Below are positions 1 through 11,314 of a stretch of 64,000 nt of DNA, one piece after another. Under the pieces are notes generated by a model that saw nothing but the letters and a program-made list of their open reading frames with translations, was not told the DNA's origin and ran no database searches. Within the stretch, counting starts at the first letter, position 1, and every line of letters starts with the position of its first letter. The translations under genes were made by a program, and so were the position numbers. The DNA is from Siphonodentalium dalli (Eukaryota > Mollusca > Scaphopoda > Gadilida > Siphonodentaliidae): the NCBI GenBank assembly GCA_032622095.1, contig CP136065.1, forward strand, positions 92,325,343-92,389,342, written 5' to 3'.

Positions 1-356
1 CTAGCATCACCAAATTTACACTCTGGGGACCTCATTCTGCTTAGGCCTCAACTGCTATGGGAGACATAGGATCAGATTGAACTTCCCCAGTTGAAGTTGG
101 TGATGTTCACCCATTTATAGTCACCTCGATTATGCATTTTGTACGTCTTCTGCAATTTAGGGGACATAGAAACTGAAGTGAAGGGAAAAAGTAACTAAAA
201 ACAAAGTTAATTTTAGACTATAGATACTTCCCAGAAGATGAAGCCTAAGCAAAATGAGGTCCCCAGAGGGTGAATTTAGTGATGATAGCCCACTGTGCTG
301 GATAGCATCACTAAATTCAACCTCTGGAGACCTCATTCTGCAAATGACCGACACAC
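1..356. repeat. Palindromic element family A, partial copy at window edge
   Basis: The segment opens with a right-arm motif (CTCTGGGGACCTCATTCTGC) and carries the opposed form (GAATGAGGTCCCCAGAGGGT-like) near 255-280, then the first orientation again near 318-345. The same inverted arrangement is seen complete at 6390-6821, so this is a copy whose left end lies outside the window. No coding capacity is evident. The short open frames here are by-products of the inverted repeat. Confidence 0.8.
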
Positions 357-650
357 TGCAGGCTTGTTTGTTCAGCCAATATCGTAATATTGATGCATGG
401 TTATTACAATTTCTTACACCCATTGTTATTTTGTTATGGAATAAACACCCACAATTAATTTTATATTATAATTTCACCTAACAGTAATTTTTGACAGGCA
501 ATCACCTAGTATAACAGAAAATTTATGGAATACAAGCACTAGCTAGAGGTTAGATCATTGGGAATGCAGGGAGAGAGGGATGTGCTAGCTCCCTCATTTT
601 TTGGGGGATGTAGCTGGAACCTGTCAGCAGCTATTTCTATAAACAGAGAG

Positions 651-840
651 TACAGTAATGCCCAATTATATGACCCTTTAACCACAGCAGAATTATGGGA
701 ATTTTTTCAGGATTTAGTCAGAAATATGGCTTGTTGCCAAACATCGGAAAGCTCTCACCGAGAGCTTTCCGATGAATGACAGCAAGCCATATTTCCGACT
801 AAATCCTGAAAAATTTCCCATAATTCTGCTGTGGTTTAGG
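651..840. mobile_element. MITE family B (TA-flanked palindrome), right end missing
   Basis: It starts TACAGTAATGCCC and is a near-perfect hairpin: CACAGCAGAATTATGGG and GGATTTAGTCAGAAATATGG on the left arm are mirrored on the right arm up to CTGCTGTGGTTTAGG. The full consensus (12036-12248) is about 213 bp. This copy lacks the last ~25 bp. The TA-CAGTAATG terminus suggests a Tc1/mariner-type MITE. Confidence 0.85.
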
Positions 841-1028
841 TAGATATTTTCATAGACTTCTTTTGAAGGTTAGTATATGAATACACCCACTCCATACAGT
901 TATGTCTATCGTCACTACATTGACCAGACTACAATGTATTTCCTGATGAATACTGATAAATATGGAAAATAAAATGGTGAAGGTTTTAATTATATGTGTC
1001 CCAATGTTTGTAAACACTTATTCCTACA

Positions 1029-1193
1029 TACAGTAATGCCCTAAGTAATCGACTCCTTAACCACAGCAGAATTATGGGTAATTTTTCAGGATTTAGTCGG
1101 AAATATGGCTTGTTGCCATTCATCTGAAAGCTCTGAAAAGTTACCCATAATTCTGCTGTGGTTAAGGGGTCGATTACTTAGGGCATTACTGTA
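1029..1193. mobile_element. MITE family B, centre-deleted copy with TA flanks
   Basis: Both termini are intact (TA-CAGTAATGCCCTAAGTAA and GGGCATTACTG-TA), but the middle of the hairpin has collapsed around 1125-1140, leaving 161 bp between the TA dinucleotides. Loss of the loop region is a common fate of long palindromes. Confidence 0.88.
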
Positions 1194-1582
1194 CATAACT
1201 TGGTCCGTATATTCATATAGACTGAAATTTGTCTTTAGCTTAAAAGGATGTTAAAAGTTCTACCTTTCAATAATATGATAATATGCAAGGCATATATAGA
1301 ACGACCCCGGCATAATAGTAACAAGACGGACAATGCGAAGGATCGTGCAAATAGTCGTGGAACTATATGCATATATATTAGGCCTATACGCATGTCAGCG
1401 ACGTGAATGCTTGATTAATAATGTATATCATTTTTGATGCCAGTGGACTTCGATAATTATATATGCCTTAAAATAGCCTATCGGCCTTTGATAAAAAAAA
1501 GCCTCTATATTGCGATTAAGCGAAGACGACATGACACGTTCAGTCATGTCTGGATTCTGGCCCGCAAAGACAAATGACGTTT

Positions 1583-1590
1583 TGACGTCA
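1583..1590. promoter_or_regulatory. CRE-type palindrome TGACGTCA
   Basis: This is a perfect CREB/ATF consensus octamer, followed at once by TGACGCC and preceded by ATGACGTTT, so three CRE-like half sites occur within 30 bp. A second perfect octamer lies at 1838-1845. Whether they regulate a gene is unknown, as no gene start was recognised nearby. Confidence 0.3.
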
Positions 1591-1837
1591 TGACGCCGTA
1601 ACTGCGTTCAGTTAGCTAACAAATGAAACTGATCTAATATGAACCTTTGCAGGACATATTCATAACAACTTACTGTTTATAAATAAATAAATACTTCAGT
1701 TGTCCTTTGCCACATATATCGGATGTTGTGAACTAGCAAATTCGTTTCAATGCCGATTCACGGAAGTCACGTGATTTTTTCACGAAAAAGTTGGTTCGGT
1801 AAAAATTTCACCTGCACTGTATACTGTAAATTATGTG

Positions 1838-1845
1838 TGACGTCA
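1838..1845. promoter_or_regulatory. Second CRE-type palindrome TGACGTCA
   Basis: It sits within the symmetric context GTGACGTCAC, 255 bp from the first octamer. The paired sites in otherwise non-repetitive sequence make chance less likely but do not prove function. Confidence 0.3.
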
Positions 1846-2436
1846 CAAATACATACGCCCGTCTGTTACCTATACACGACCCGAGCTCGTCGCTAGCGCG
1901 CCGAGCGGGGTCGTTATTAAGATAATTCACCAGCCCAATGATACACTCCAGTCCATACAAGAATGAATCAAGATTAACCTTAAATATGAGGATACTCCAC
2001 AAGCTGAAAGATATATTTTACATGTTATTTACATTTTTTACAATTAAATGTACAGCTAGGTAGGTATTCCATTGGCCTGGAGATATATTATATATTTACC
2101 TTTAGGTAACCTAAAAGCAATGTTATCCAGATGACTGATTTCATAAAATTATGTTCCAATTTTGTAAACAGCTTTTTACCAACCCACACAAAGATAGCTA
2201 TGCAGCTTTCCCACGGGTATACCGGTATACCTGACGCAGGAGTCGGGAAGGTAAAGAATGAATGAATTATGCATAACATTTTACAACAAACAAATCAGCA
2301 GGATCAATTGTTAAATAATGTATAATGGTTATGGCTTGAGATAAAAGTTAACCATAGGTAATATATCCATAACTCCCTTGTTTGATAAAGCAACCCAAAA
2401 TCAGAATTGAAAAACTAAAACTATGTGTAATATGTC

Positions 2437-2592
2437 TTAAAGGGGTACTGTACACTAAATCCGGCCATTTTGGGACCATCTCCTTTTATACTCAACAGAA
2501 TATATGCAATAAATGAATGAATCTGAGCCATGGATTAGGGCAAAATACATTCATATGATCTATGAACGATGCAAACAACATGGTACATGTAA
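2437..2592. mobile_element. TTAA-flanked element E, left half only
   Basis: It begins TTAA then AGGGGTACTGTACACTAAAT and continues GGGACCATCTCCTTTTATAC. It matches the left arm of the complete element at 20737-20948. The right arm is absent; at ~2592 the sequence passes into a small unrelated palindrome (to 2642) built on TAATGAAAATGAATTTA and its complement. Confidence 0.7.
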
Positions 2593-2689
2593 TTATAATG
2601 AAAATGAATTTAAGACTCCATAAATTCATTTTCATTATAATTACCATTATAATATGAGCCAAAATGACAATTTTGGTTCCAGAGAGTTG

Positions 2690-3165
2690 GAATATTCATA
2701 CTATATAATATATTTTTTTTAAAACATACTGCATTATCTAGACTATGAACCCAACGAGGGTAAGCGTTCAGTCTACCATCTGAAATTATGACTGTCAGTG
2801 TCTGCGAGAAAATAAATAAAATATTTTTCATTGCATATTCATACTTTTGTTATTTTGGCAGCTATTTGCAGAACTTTTTTTATAGGAAAAATCACCATAA
2901 AACTACATAATGACTGAAAAGATGAATGAGAATTGAGTATTTATGTCTTCCAGATTATTGAATAATATTTAAGCTGTTTTATGTTGTTTTGGTCCTTTAT
3001 TGAAAAAAAAAAAATAGTCCTGCAAATAGCTGCCAAAAAGCTAGAATATGCAATAAAAATGTCTTATTTATATTCTCGTAGACAATCATGATTTCAGATG
3101 GCAGACTGAGTTGGGTGCATAGTCTAGATAATGCAGTGTTTTTGTTTTAAATATTTCCTGTCAAA
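2690..3165. repeat. Inverted repeat pair, arms of about 150-190 bp
   Basis: The left arm (2690-2885) carries TGCATTATCTAGACTATG, the CTACCATCTGAAAT segment and TTGGCAGCTATTTGCAG. The right arm (3013-3165) carries CTGCAAATAGCTGCCAAA, ATTTCAGATGGCAGACT and CATAGTCTAGATAATGCA, that is, the reverse complement in reverse order. The spacer is about 130 bp. This is a decayed foldback element; no TSD was found. Confidence 0.75.
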
Positions 3166-3905
3166 CTCAAGTCTAATCGACCTACAAGAAAAAATGGTTG
3201 TTTTTATCTTTTTGAACATATCTCTCATATGGTGAGGGTAAACACCTGTTGTTATAATACTATAGAATACATTGTCTATAAAGGATAATGATTTTTCCCT
3301 TCAAATTGATTGTTTGAAATTGAGATTTTTTTGGAAAATTCACGAATGGGGCGCCTCCTTAAACAAGCTGTTGGGACATATGCATACTGGTATATGAGAG
3401 AGGTCACTTCTCCCTGGGACAAACATAGGATAAGTGGGACATTTTATGGAGACAATGTCTCTCAAGTCGCCCTCTAGGCTGGTCCCTGTCCCCAAAAAGT
3501 TCACCTATAACTGTTCCAGATGCTACCGATGAAACTTTAATCATTTAATCCTAGCTGTTTGACCAAAAAATAAGGTACCTGTAGTTTGAGCTCAGACTCT
3601 AAGCTGAAGGTACAAATTCCTGATTCGTATGTACACACCTGAAGACCAAAGGATATATTGATTAATTAATTTTGTGTCAGACTGCTAGGCTAACATACAG
3701 TTTAGTCTGGATAAATATTTAAATAGGTCCAATATACATTGTAGGTACCCCCAACCTATAGTGATAACAGATGACTCATACTACAATTCCCACACATTGT
3801 CGTGAACTGAAATTCTGTGAATGAATGAATAATTTATTGACTGACCACAATTCAGTGATGTATGTCATATCCAAACTTATCAAACAAAAATAATAATCAA
3901 CATGC

Positions 3906-4177
3906 TTAACCGGTCCATGACTGGAGCCTCCTGAAATTTTGCAAAAACCCTGTGTCAATGATTTATCTTACATATGCGAGTCTCCCATAGGGAGCCTCGC
4001 ATATATTTAAGAGAATAATAATGGGCCTAACAATATTTACCTTGACCTTGTAAGCTAGTGCAATCTGTTATATGTGGGAGTCTCCCATCCCATAGGGAGC
4101 CTCGCATATATAAGAGAATGCACTGGCACAGGATCTTTATTGCTGCACCAGCGCAGCTCCCGTCATAAAAGGGTTAA
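3906..4177. mobile_element. MITE family C (TTAA-flanked, two hairpin cassettes)
   Basis: It is flanked by TTAA at both ends, with termini resembling CCGGTCCATGACTGGAGC and GCAGCTCCCGTCATAAAAGGG. Inside are two copies of a ~60-bp palindromic cassette (TATATGCGAGTCTCCCATAG and its mirror GAGCCTCGCATATATAAGAG). A TTAA target is characteristic of piggyBac-type transposition. No coding content. Confidence 0.85.
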
Positions 4178-4531
4178 ATGTATATATGTATATAAACTTT
4201 AATTAAAAGAAGAAATACTTGATGACCTGATATTCATTGACTGTTCAATAAAACTACGCATATATTTTGTTTCACGAGGTATTCCTGGATAAGGAATTCC
4301 CTGAAAAAGTTGCTATGATGTTGGTACTAAGCCCTGAAAGTCCAATTTTAAATCCATTTTATCTTCATTTTCCCCAGTCATATATTCTTTACAAATGCGA
4401 CCTTTAATATCTGGTTTGGGTGGCTTTTGTCCATCTTTTTCAATTGCTAGAGAAAGAGTGATTATCCATACAGCTGTTAAATATCTTGAATATTCTAAAA
4501 TTTAGTTAATCTTGGCATTTCTACAAAAGGG

Positions 4532-5057
4532 CAACCCTGGGAATTGAGGAAAAGATGCTTTGACATAAATTAGCAATATTTTAGCCTAGGTGGGAGAAAT
4601 CGGCCAAGGCAAAAACTGATTTTGCCTAGGAAATTTTTCAACAATATTTCAAATCAATAATAATGTCACAGCGCCACCCAGTTAAGCCATTTTATTATGA
4701 TTAGTTATCAAAGAAATTATAGATAATACAGTTGTCAATACTGCAAGATAAATCTAATTCACTCAAATCACGGTCCTCCAAATTCTTAATCAACCTATAT
4801 GAACAATTCCCCAACTATAGATCTCCCATAGTGTCCCAAAAATTAATGCCCATGTGCCATGGATCCAAACTGTTCTATGACAATTTATGTAAAAGGAGTG
4901 AAATTAATTATATTTAGCTAAATATGTTATATTTCTGATTTACTCCATGAAATTTTACTAAATCAATTAACTTATTTTAGGCAATAGAATTGCCTAGGCA
5001 AACTGAATTTGCTTCTACCTAGGTATTGCCTATTGCCTAGGCTAATTCCCAGGGCTG
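4532..5057. mobile_element. TIR element with CA(A/G)CCCTGGGAATT ends
   Basis: The left end CAACCCTGGGAATTGAGG pairs with the right end CTAATTCCCAGGGCTG, whose complement starts CAGCCCTGGGAATTAG. Subterminal TTTGCCTAGG/CCTAGG motifs also recur on both sides. Length is 526 bp. The CA...TG termini recall hAT-type MITEs, but no convincing target-site duplication is visible, so the class is tentative. A 61-codon open frame inside has no recognisable features. Confidence 0.65.
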
Positions 5058-6389
5058 AAAGAGAACCATTTTAAGAAAAATATATAGTCATCGAGTCAGC
5101 AAACCCGATGACTCAGTGATTTTTTTGTTTTCTATAATAGCTCCTTTGAGCAGCACAGTATACAGTTGATTCGGCAAATATATACACGTAATAAAGTTGA
5201 GATCAGGTAAATTGACAAACATCCGATAACTTACTGTCAGATTTGAATCAGATTTATCATTGTAAACATCAATGTACTTATATATATAAATTTGAGAACA
5301 AAAAAATCTAGATGCATAAAGTCAGACTATCTGCGTTCCTCCCCCAACCCCCCTGAACCAGACCGAACTCTGGCCCAAGTTAGTTCGCGTTGCACATCAC
5401 CCGCACCCCTTGGCAAATTGGGTTGGAATTTTCCAACTGGTATCTTAAGCTTTCCAACTGTTTGCAACTCGACACCGCCCCTCTAAAGTTGTAAAACTAT
5501 TGGTCTGAAAACAAGAAATTTCCTACCAAATACTGGTTGGAAAATTTCCAAATGAGAAATGTTCCAAATTAAATTTCCAATATTGAACATTTTTACCATA
5601 GGTCTTTTGATCTTTAGGTGAGGAAGAGCAGAGACACCCCCCTCGTTTCATCTCCCTCCCATGTCCCTAGTTATCTGCTGATCTGCCAATTTTCTCACAA
5701 AATTGATGAGAATTAATACCTGAATTGCGTGGCTAAGTTTATTTGGTACTAGCTAAAACGGCTTTTATTCAGTATCAGAGGAGCCTACGGTTTTTATATA
5801 TATAGATATCTATTATGCTACTTCAATATATCATTGTACAAATAAGTTCATATTTGACCTAAATATTGCCACTGTTTCTTATTGGGACTTTTTTATTCTG
5901 GGATAAGCCCATTGTGGACTTATTTCTGTTATTCCGTTGAATGGCGCGGGCCACAGTGAAAACACATATATAAAGAACGTACATATCTGCTGCAACATAT
6001 CCTCATGCAAATAGGTTCATATTGGGCTTATTTGATTCTGAAATAGGCCCATAGTGAGCTTATTTAAAAAAAAAAAAAAAAAATTATTTAATTAAATCTG
6101 TTTAAATCAAAATTTTGAAAAACCTCCGCCAGAGTACCCCGAATCACCACACCAAATTTGGATGAAATCGGATGAGCATCTGGGAGAAAAATCTGGACGG
6201 ACAGACTGATCCTACTCTTTTATATATATTGATATACATGCATTGGGACACCCCACACAAGTGTTGTACCTCACTCTAACTGCTTGGAGATATCATAGAT
6301 GTAGCTCTACTATTAAATAAACACACTCTACAGGTGTGAATCAATAATAAAAAAAAATATACTCAATGTTCACCACATGTGCAATCTTA
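5058..6389. other. Gene-free stretch with degraded repeat material
   Basis: At 5395-5580 there are TTGGAATTTTCCAACT-like motifs also found in the hairpin-ended element at 40660-41591. At 6120-6230 the sequence ends a repeat with GGACGGACAGACTGATCC, resembling the tail of the hairpin-ended class. A poly-A run lies at ~6065-6083. No gene seen. Confidence 0.5.
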
Positions 6390-6821
6390 CAAATAGTGTG
6401 TCTGTCATTTGCAGAATGAGGGTCCCAGAGGGTGAATTCAGTGATGCTATCCCGCAAAGTGGGCTAGCATCACCAAATTCACCCTCTGGGAACCCCATTC
6501 TACTTAGGCCTCAACTGATATGGGAGAACTAGGATAAGATTTAATTTCCCCGGTTCAAGTTGGTGATGTTCACCCATTAGTCACCTCGATTATGCATTTC
6601 ATCTTCTGCAAATTAGGGGATACAGAAACTGCCCAGAAGGGAAAAAATTAACAAAAAACAATGTTAATTTGAGACTGTAGGTATTTCCCAGAAGATGAGA
6701 CCTAAGCAGAATGAGGTCCCCAGAGGGTGAGTTTGGTGTTGCTACCTCACTAAGCGGGATAGCATCACTAAAAAATCACCCTCTGGGGACCTCATTCTGC
6801 AAATAACAAACACACTATTTG
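6390..6821. mobile_element. Palindromic element family A, complete copy
   Basis: The ends mirror each other: CAAATAGTGTGTCTGTCATT at the left and AATAACAAACACACTATTTG at the right. Just inside, GCAGAATGAGG...CCTCATTCTGC and AGAGGGTGAATT...AATCACCCTCT form nested arms. A central part holds AAGTTGGTGATGTTCACC and ATTAGTCACCTCGATTATGC. Length is 432 bp, with no obvious TSD and no coding frame. It serves as the reference for copies at 1-356, 12560-13700 and 51395-53750. Confidence 0.85.
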
Positions 6822-7020
6822 CTGTATTTGCAGGCTTACATATGTGGTTTCCGCATAAGCAAACAAGCATAAACTGAGCTCACAAATCAATATGAGGTAT
6901 ATAAACAGGCAATATGACGTGATCGAGAGATGCAAAGCTGTAGGATAAGATCGTGAGAATGCATGTATATAGCTTCATTTACATGGTACTGTTATGGCAT
7001 AGTATATATGCATAGTTTTA

Positions 7021-7532
7021 TGTAGATCATGCCATAAATCTCTACTCTGGCTAACGCCTGCAGAGATCATATTCCACCAGTACAAAACCTTGGAACTTTT
7101 TGAAGTTTTGAGAGGGAACCTTATTGTGTCAAAAACTTAATGCGGGGAGTATATTTCTTAGTTATTATCAGTTCCTTAATAATGTACTTCACTGAAGGTG
7201 AAGGTCCCAACTCGTAATTTCATGATTTAAGTAATTTGTGAGCGATTTTGCTTTGCGTCGTTTACAATTATGGAATTTTTCCTGGGTAATTAATTTGATG
7301 TTTATAGCGATATCGGCTCACAAAAGTCAGAGAAAAGCATGCAATTTTGAGTTGGGACATTCACCTGCAGTGAAGTACATTATTATGGAAAAGATAACAA
7401 CTAAGAAATATATTCCCCTCGTTATGTTTTCAACTTCATAAGGTTCCCTGTCAAAACGTTCCAAGGTTTTGTACTGGTGGAATATGATCTCTGCAGTCGT
7501 TAGCCAGAGTAGAGGTTCATGGCATGATCTAA
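7021..7532. repeat. Large inverted repeat, copy 1
   Basis: The left arm (7021-7215) runs from AGATCATGCCATAAATCTCT to GTGAAGGTCCCAACTCG. The right arm (7348-7532) is its reverse complement, starting GAGTTGGGACATTCACC and ending TTCATGGCATGATCT. A spacer of ~130 bp carries the TATCGGCTCACAAAAG motif. A diverged copy of the whole arrangement occurs at 8121-9100. Confidence 0.85.
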
Positions 7533-8110
7533 GTTTTATGAACACAAGGCCAGGGTGGTGCAGACTTGTGACACCGCAAGAATTGCCAGAACAATGAAAT
7601 ATATGAAACTATTTTCTTGAAAGGAAACACAAAATTGTGAACTTGAAATAGTTTCTTCCGTATACTAAACCCCGAGTTTTATGAACATGAACATGAACAT
7701 GAACATGAGCACAGGATCGAAAAAAGGGACACTACAAGAATATGTCTGTACAATTCAATATGAAAATATTTGTTTGATAGAAAACACGTACATGCATCTA
7801 AATAGTTCATTTGGATGGTACTAATCCCATAGTTGAACATGAGCTAAGGGTTGATAGCAGGTTCACAAGTACATGTCGGTACAATTCATTATGAAAGTCT
7901 TTGCTTCAGAGAGGAGACACAAGATCGTGACTTCATTTGCATTGTATTACACATTGTTTTATGGACATAATACCCCTGCAGGGTCGAAAACAGGAACACT
8001 ACAAAGAAAATGTTGGCGGTACAATAGTATGTGAATTTATAATTAAAGTATTTGCTTTAGAGGAAACACAAGATCATGAACATGCATATAAAATAGGTTC
8101 ATTTGCTATG
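7533..8110. repeat. Degenerate direct repeats around GTTTTATGAACAT
   Basis: Units of very roughly 120-170 bp start near 7535, 7675, 7835 and 7955. Shared motifs are AGTTTTATGAACA, CAGGATCGAAAA, ACACTACAAGAA and GGTACAATTCA. A (GAACAT)n microsatellite of about four units lies at ~7682-7706. The same units continue at 9110-9540. Confidence 0.7.
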
Positions 8111-8120
8111 GTATAGTATC

Positions 8121-9100
8121 ATGTAGATCATGCCATGAATCTCTTCTCTAACGACGCCCATAGAGATCATACTCCACCAGTACAAAACATGGGAACTTTT
8201 TGATGTTGTGACAGAGAAGTGTATAACATTGAAAAACAGTGCAGCTAATATATTTCTTAGTTTATACTAGTATTATCTGTTCCTTAATAATGTACTTCAC
8301 TGTAGGTGATGGTCCCAACTCGAAATTGCACAACTTAAAGCCACATGGCAGTTTGCGCTCCAAAATACACATGATATTATTCGCTTTTGAATTTTTCTCA
8401 GTATCGAAATAGGTCGATAAATATCTGAATTACCTTTCTACGAGCATCATGTAACCCAAAGACGCATTGAGGTAATGAAAAATACAACTGTGAATATGGT
8501 GTTTGGGTCCCAAACAAAAAACTGCCATTTGCGCGACATGGAACAGAAAAGAGTGTTACGTGGTAGTCTATTCCTGATATGGTAGCAATAAAGAGCATTT
8601 AATTGTCTGACTTCTGGCGAAAAGTTGAAAATGGCTGAAAAATGGCTGTGATGTTGGCAAGTGTTTTTCAGTGCATCTGGAGCCGGTATATCAATAGAAC
8701 TTTCATTTATTTATCGACCTATCATATCCGTCGCTCCAAATTACGTAGAAAAAAATTTGGAGGTTCGAATGAGCCATGTCTGTTCAAGTTACCTTTTGAG
8801 CAGTTTTGCTTCGCTTACAACTATGAAAGTTCTCACAGGTAATTAATTCCAATGTTTATTGTGATATCGGCTCACAAAAGACACAAAAAAGCATGCCATC
8901 TCCATCTGGGACTACCCGCTACTGTGAAGTAGATTATAAGGAAAAAGTAATAACAAATTAAATATTTTCCTGCTTTAATTGTTTGTTCAAAATTATTATG
9001 TTCCCTGTCACAACACTAAAATGTTCCCAGTGTTTGTACTGTCAGATGGAATATGATCTCTACAGCCATAGCTAGAGTACAGATTCATGGCATGATCTAT
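8121..9100. repeat. Large inverted repeat, copy 2, with inner palindrome
   Basis: The arms 8121-8325 and 8904-9100 match the arms of the 7021-7532 structure. The interval between them (8326-8880) is larger than in copy 1 and contains a second inverted pair (AATAGGTCGATAAATATC near 8405 against ATTTATTTATCGACCTATCA near 8705). It also has a CTCTTTATTGCTACCATATC motif (minus strand), related to CTCTTTATTCGTTCCATATC inside the element at 44363-45006. This suggests an insertion into the spacer of the copy-2 hairpin. Confidence 0.7.
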
Positions 9101-9204
9101 ATGATACTATACCAGTTTTATGAACAAGAGCCCAGGATCGAAAAAATGTACATTACAAGAACATGTTAGTACAATTCAAGATGAAAATATTTGTCTATGA
9201 TATG

Positions 9205-9480
9205 ATACACAAGAACATGAGCATTCATGTATACAGATTCCCATGCATTGTACTTTATGCATAGTTTTATGGATGTGAGCATTCATGTATACAGATTTAC
9301 TTGTATGTACTTTTGCATAGTTTTATGGATGTGAGTATTCATGTATACAGATTCACTTGTATGTACTTTATACATAGTTTTATGGATGTGAGCATTCATG
9401 TATACAGATTTACTTAAATTGTATGAACTTTATGCATAGCTTCACTTTTACAGTACTTTATGCATAGTTTGATGGACATG
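9205..9480. repeat. Tandem minisatellite, ~62-bp unit
   Basis: About four units repeat GAGCATTCATGTATACAGAT, then TACTTGTATGTACTTTATGC and ATAGTTTTATGGATGT. The unit appears to be an expansion of the flanking GTTTTATGAACAT repeats. Confidence 0.8.
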
Positions 9481-9540
9481 AGTCCAGGGTCGAACAAAAA
9501 TACACTATAAGAACATGTCAGTACAATTCAATATGAAGTA

Positions 9541-10052
9541 TGTGCCTATGAAAGTAAAATCATTCATTTTTAATTGAAAAAAAGAAAACGGCATCAAATA
9601 TATATCCATACCTCTATCCAGAATTTTACCATGCACTAACAACTTTATAAAGATCTAACCAACTTTAAATAGAATAAAATAATTTAAGCTCAATATCCCA
9701 CGATTATATCTAATTCAACAGAGATATTATCTGCCATTTCCGTTGTTGTGTGTAATATCCACAGGAAAATCACTATCAATTCAGTCATCAAATCCAGATA
9801 ATTTACAAGGAGTTTGTTAAGTGCAGCCAGACAACTAAATTGCTAGTAATTTGTCAATTGTCCATTTGAGAGCAGAAAAGGTCAGATTGACATGGGAGTC
9901 ACAATTTGTCCCCAGGGCATGAGAGTTATCGCATCAATTGAAGCAACACTCCCAGTACAATAGACATGGAGAAAATACAATAATGACCTTAAACACTGAA
10001 GGCAACAAACGAGTTTCTGTGATCGTGACTATTAACCCTTTAATAGTCCATG
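9541..10052. other. Gene-free, apparently unique AT-rich sequence
   Basis: No recognised repeat or coding frame. A lone TTAACCCTTT at 10033 resembles a terminus of MITE family C. Confidence 0.45.
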
Positions 10053-10118
10053 TTAACCCTTTCATGACGGGAGCTGCGCTGGTGCAGTATTAAAGATCCT
10101 GTTCCAGTGCATTCTCCC
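10053..10118 (+). mobile_element. MITE family C, left-end fragment
   Basis: TTAACCCTTTCATGACGGGA followed by GCTGCGCTGGTGCAGTATTA and a truncated hairpin cassette. Only the first ~65 bp of the element remain. Confidence 0.75.
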
Positions 10119-10264
10119 ATAGAATAGCCTTTGTCTCGGGTCTGTTTTGAATATTGAAAATAGCTGATGAATTTCTATACATTGCTCAGGGTCCTGGATT
10201 AAATCCTTTCTATTTTAAACAAACAAGTGTATAAAAATATAAGTGATAATAATCGACTAACATA

Positions 10265-10920
10265 CAGTAATGTCCTAAATAATCGACCCCTAAACCAAGG
10301 CTAAAAATAAGTGGCCGGTCACGGTCATTGTCCGACGAATAATATCTTATGTCCAGTGCACTTCTGTATCTGTCGGACATTTTGTCCAATGCAATTTTTT
10401 AAACAATCTCCAAGGAGCCACTTCTGGCCAAATAGGACATTGAAAAAAAAATAGTTCTTTTTTAATTTCAGATCAATTCATAGTGAATATAATTATGTCG
10501 AATTGCAGGTGTATTTATTAATCGATGTTTTTGTACTTTGGAAAACAAAAATAACATGGGTTTTTCCTAGGTGGCAATTGGACACTCACTAAAATGTGCA
10601 TGTCATTGACGAATAATAAATCGATTGGAAATTTAAATACTGTCTCATACAGTACATCTGAACATTTTATGGGCACCATTTTGAAATGACTAACACCATC
10701 CATTTGGTGCCTGTCATTTTGACAGTCAGTAAAAAAATAATTATTTTGAGCCTTGCCCTAAACCACAGCAGAATTATGGGAAATTTTTCAGGATTTAGTT
10801 GGAAATATGGCTTGCTGTCATTCATCGGAAAGCTCTCGGTGAGAGCTTTCCGATGAATGGCAACAAGCCATATTTCCGACTAAATCCTGAAAAATTTCAC
10901 ATAATTCTGAGCACTGTGGT
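10265..10920. mobile_element. MITE family B interrupted by a hAT-like element
   Basis: The left tip (TA-CAGTAATGTCCTAAATAA) is at 10265-10295. The rest of the palindrome resumes at 10764 with CACAGCAGAATTATGGG and is nearly perfect through 10905. The interruption at 10296-10755 lies exactly inside what is CGACTCCTTAACCACAGC in uninterrupted copies. Confidence 0.9.
10296..10755. mobile_element. hAT-like MITE with exact 8-bp TSD
   Basis: The element is 460 bp with ends CAAGGCTAAAAATAA and TTATTTTGAGCCTTG (complement CAAGGCTCAAAATAA). It is bracketed by CCCTAAAC at 10288-10295 and 10756-10763. An 8-bp duplication with CA...TG ends fits the hAT superfamily. The empty target is visible in other copies of MITE B. 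No transposase-like frame inside. Confidence 0.88.
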
Positions 10921-11134
10921 ACTTTATACTTTTCAATGAGATCCTATTCCGATGACCCATGACAGAGATATCTGTGTGAATGGACAGAAAAACAAAACTT
11001 CTGGATAAACACAGAATAATTAACTCTAAGATGAATCCCATTTTAATACTTCGAAATTAAGATTTAACAAATACCCACGATGGATTCTGTCAGGGTTAAG
11101 GACGAGCTACTGGACATTCGTAAACTAGATGGTC

Positions 11135-11314
11135 GAGCCTTACATATATAACTTAGAGAATGCATTGGCTTACAAGGTCAAGGTAAATAAATGTTAGGCC
11201 AATGTGTTCTCTTATACAAACGAGACTCCCTATGGGAGATTCACATATATAAGATAATGCATTGTCACAGGCTTTTCGCAAAATTTCTGGAAACTCTAGT
11301 CATGGAAGGGTTAA
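11135..11314. mobile_element. MITE family C, right part
   Basis: The right-hand cassette and terminus (CTCTAGTCATGGAAGGG then TTAA at 11311-11314) are preserved. The left terminus is missing before GCATTGGCTTACAAGGTCAA. Confidence 0.75.

Larger units (their letters stand above)
1194..2436. other. Gene-free stretch, mostly unique sequence
   Basis: No protein-like frame and no recognised repeat are visible. Two perfect TGACGTCA octamers lie in it and are listed separately. Around 1870-1915 there is a short GC-richer patch containing CGCTAGCGCG. Confidence 0.5.

Noticed and set aside
8761-8780. GGTTCGAAT resembling a tRNA T-loop (B box)
   Set aside because: No A box or foldable cloverleaf upstream; a chance match.
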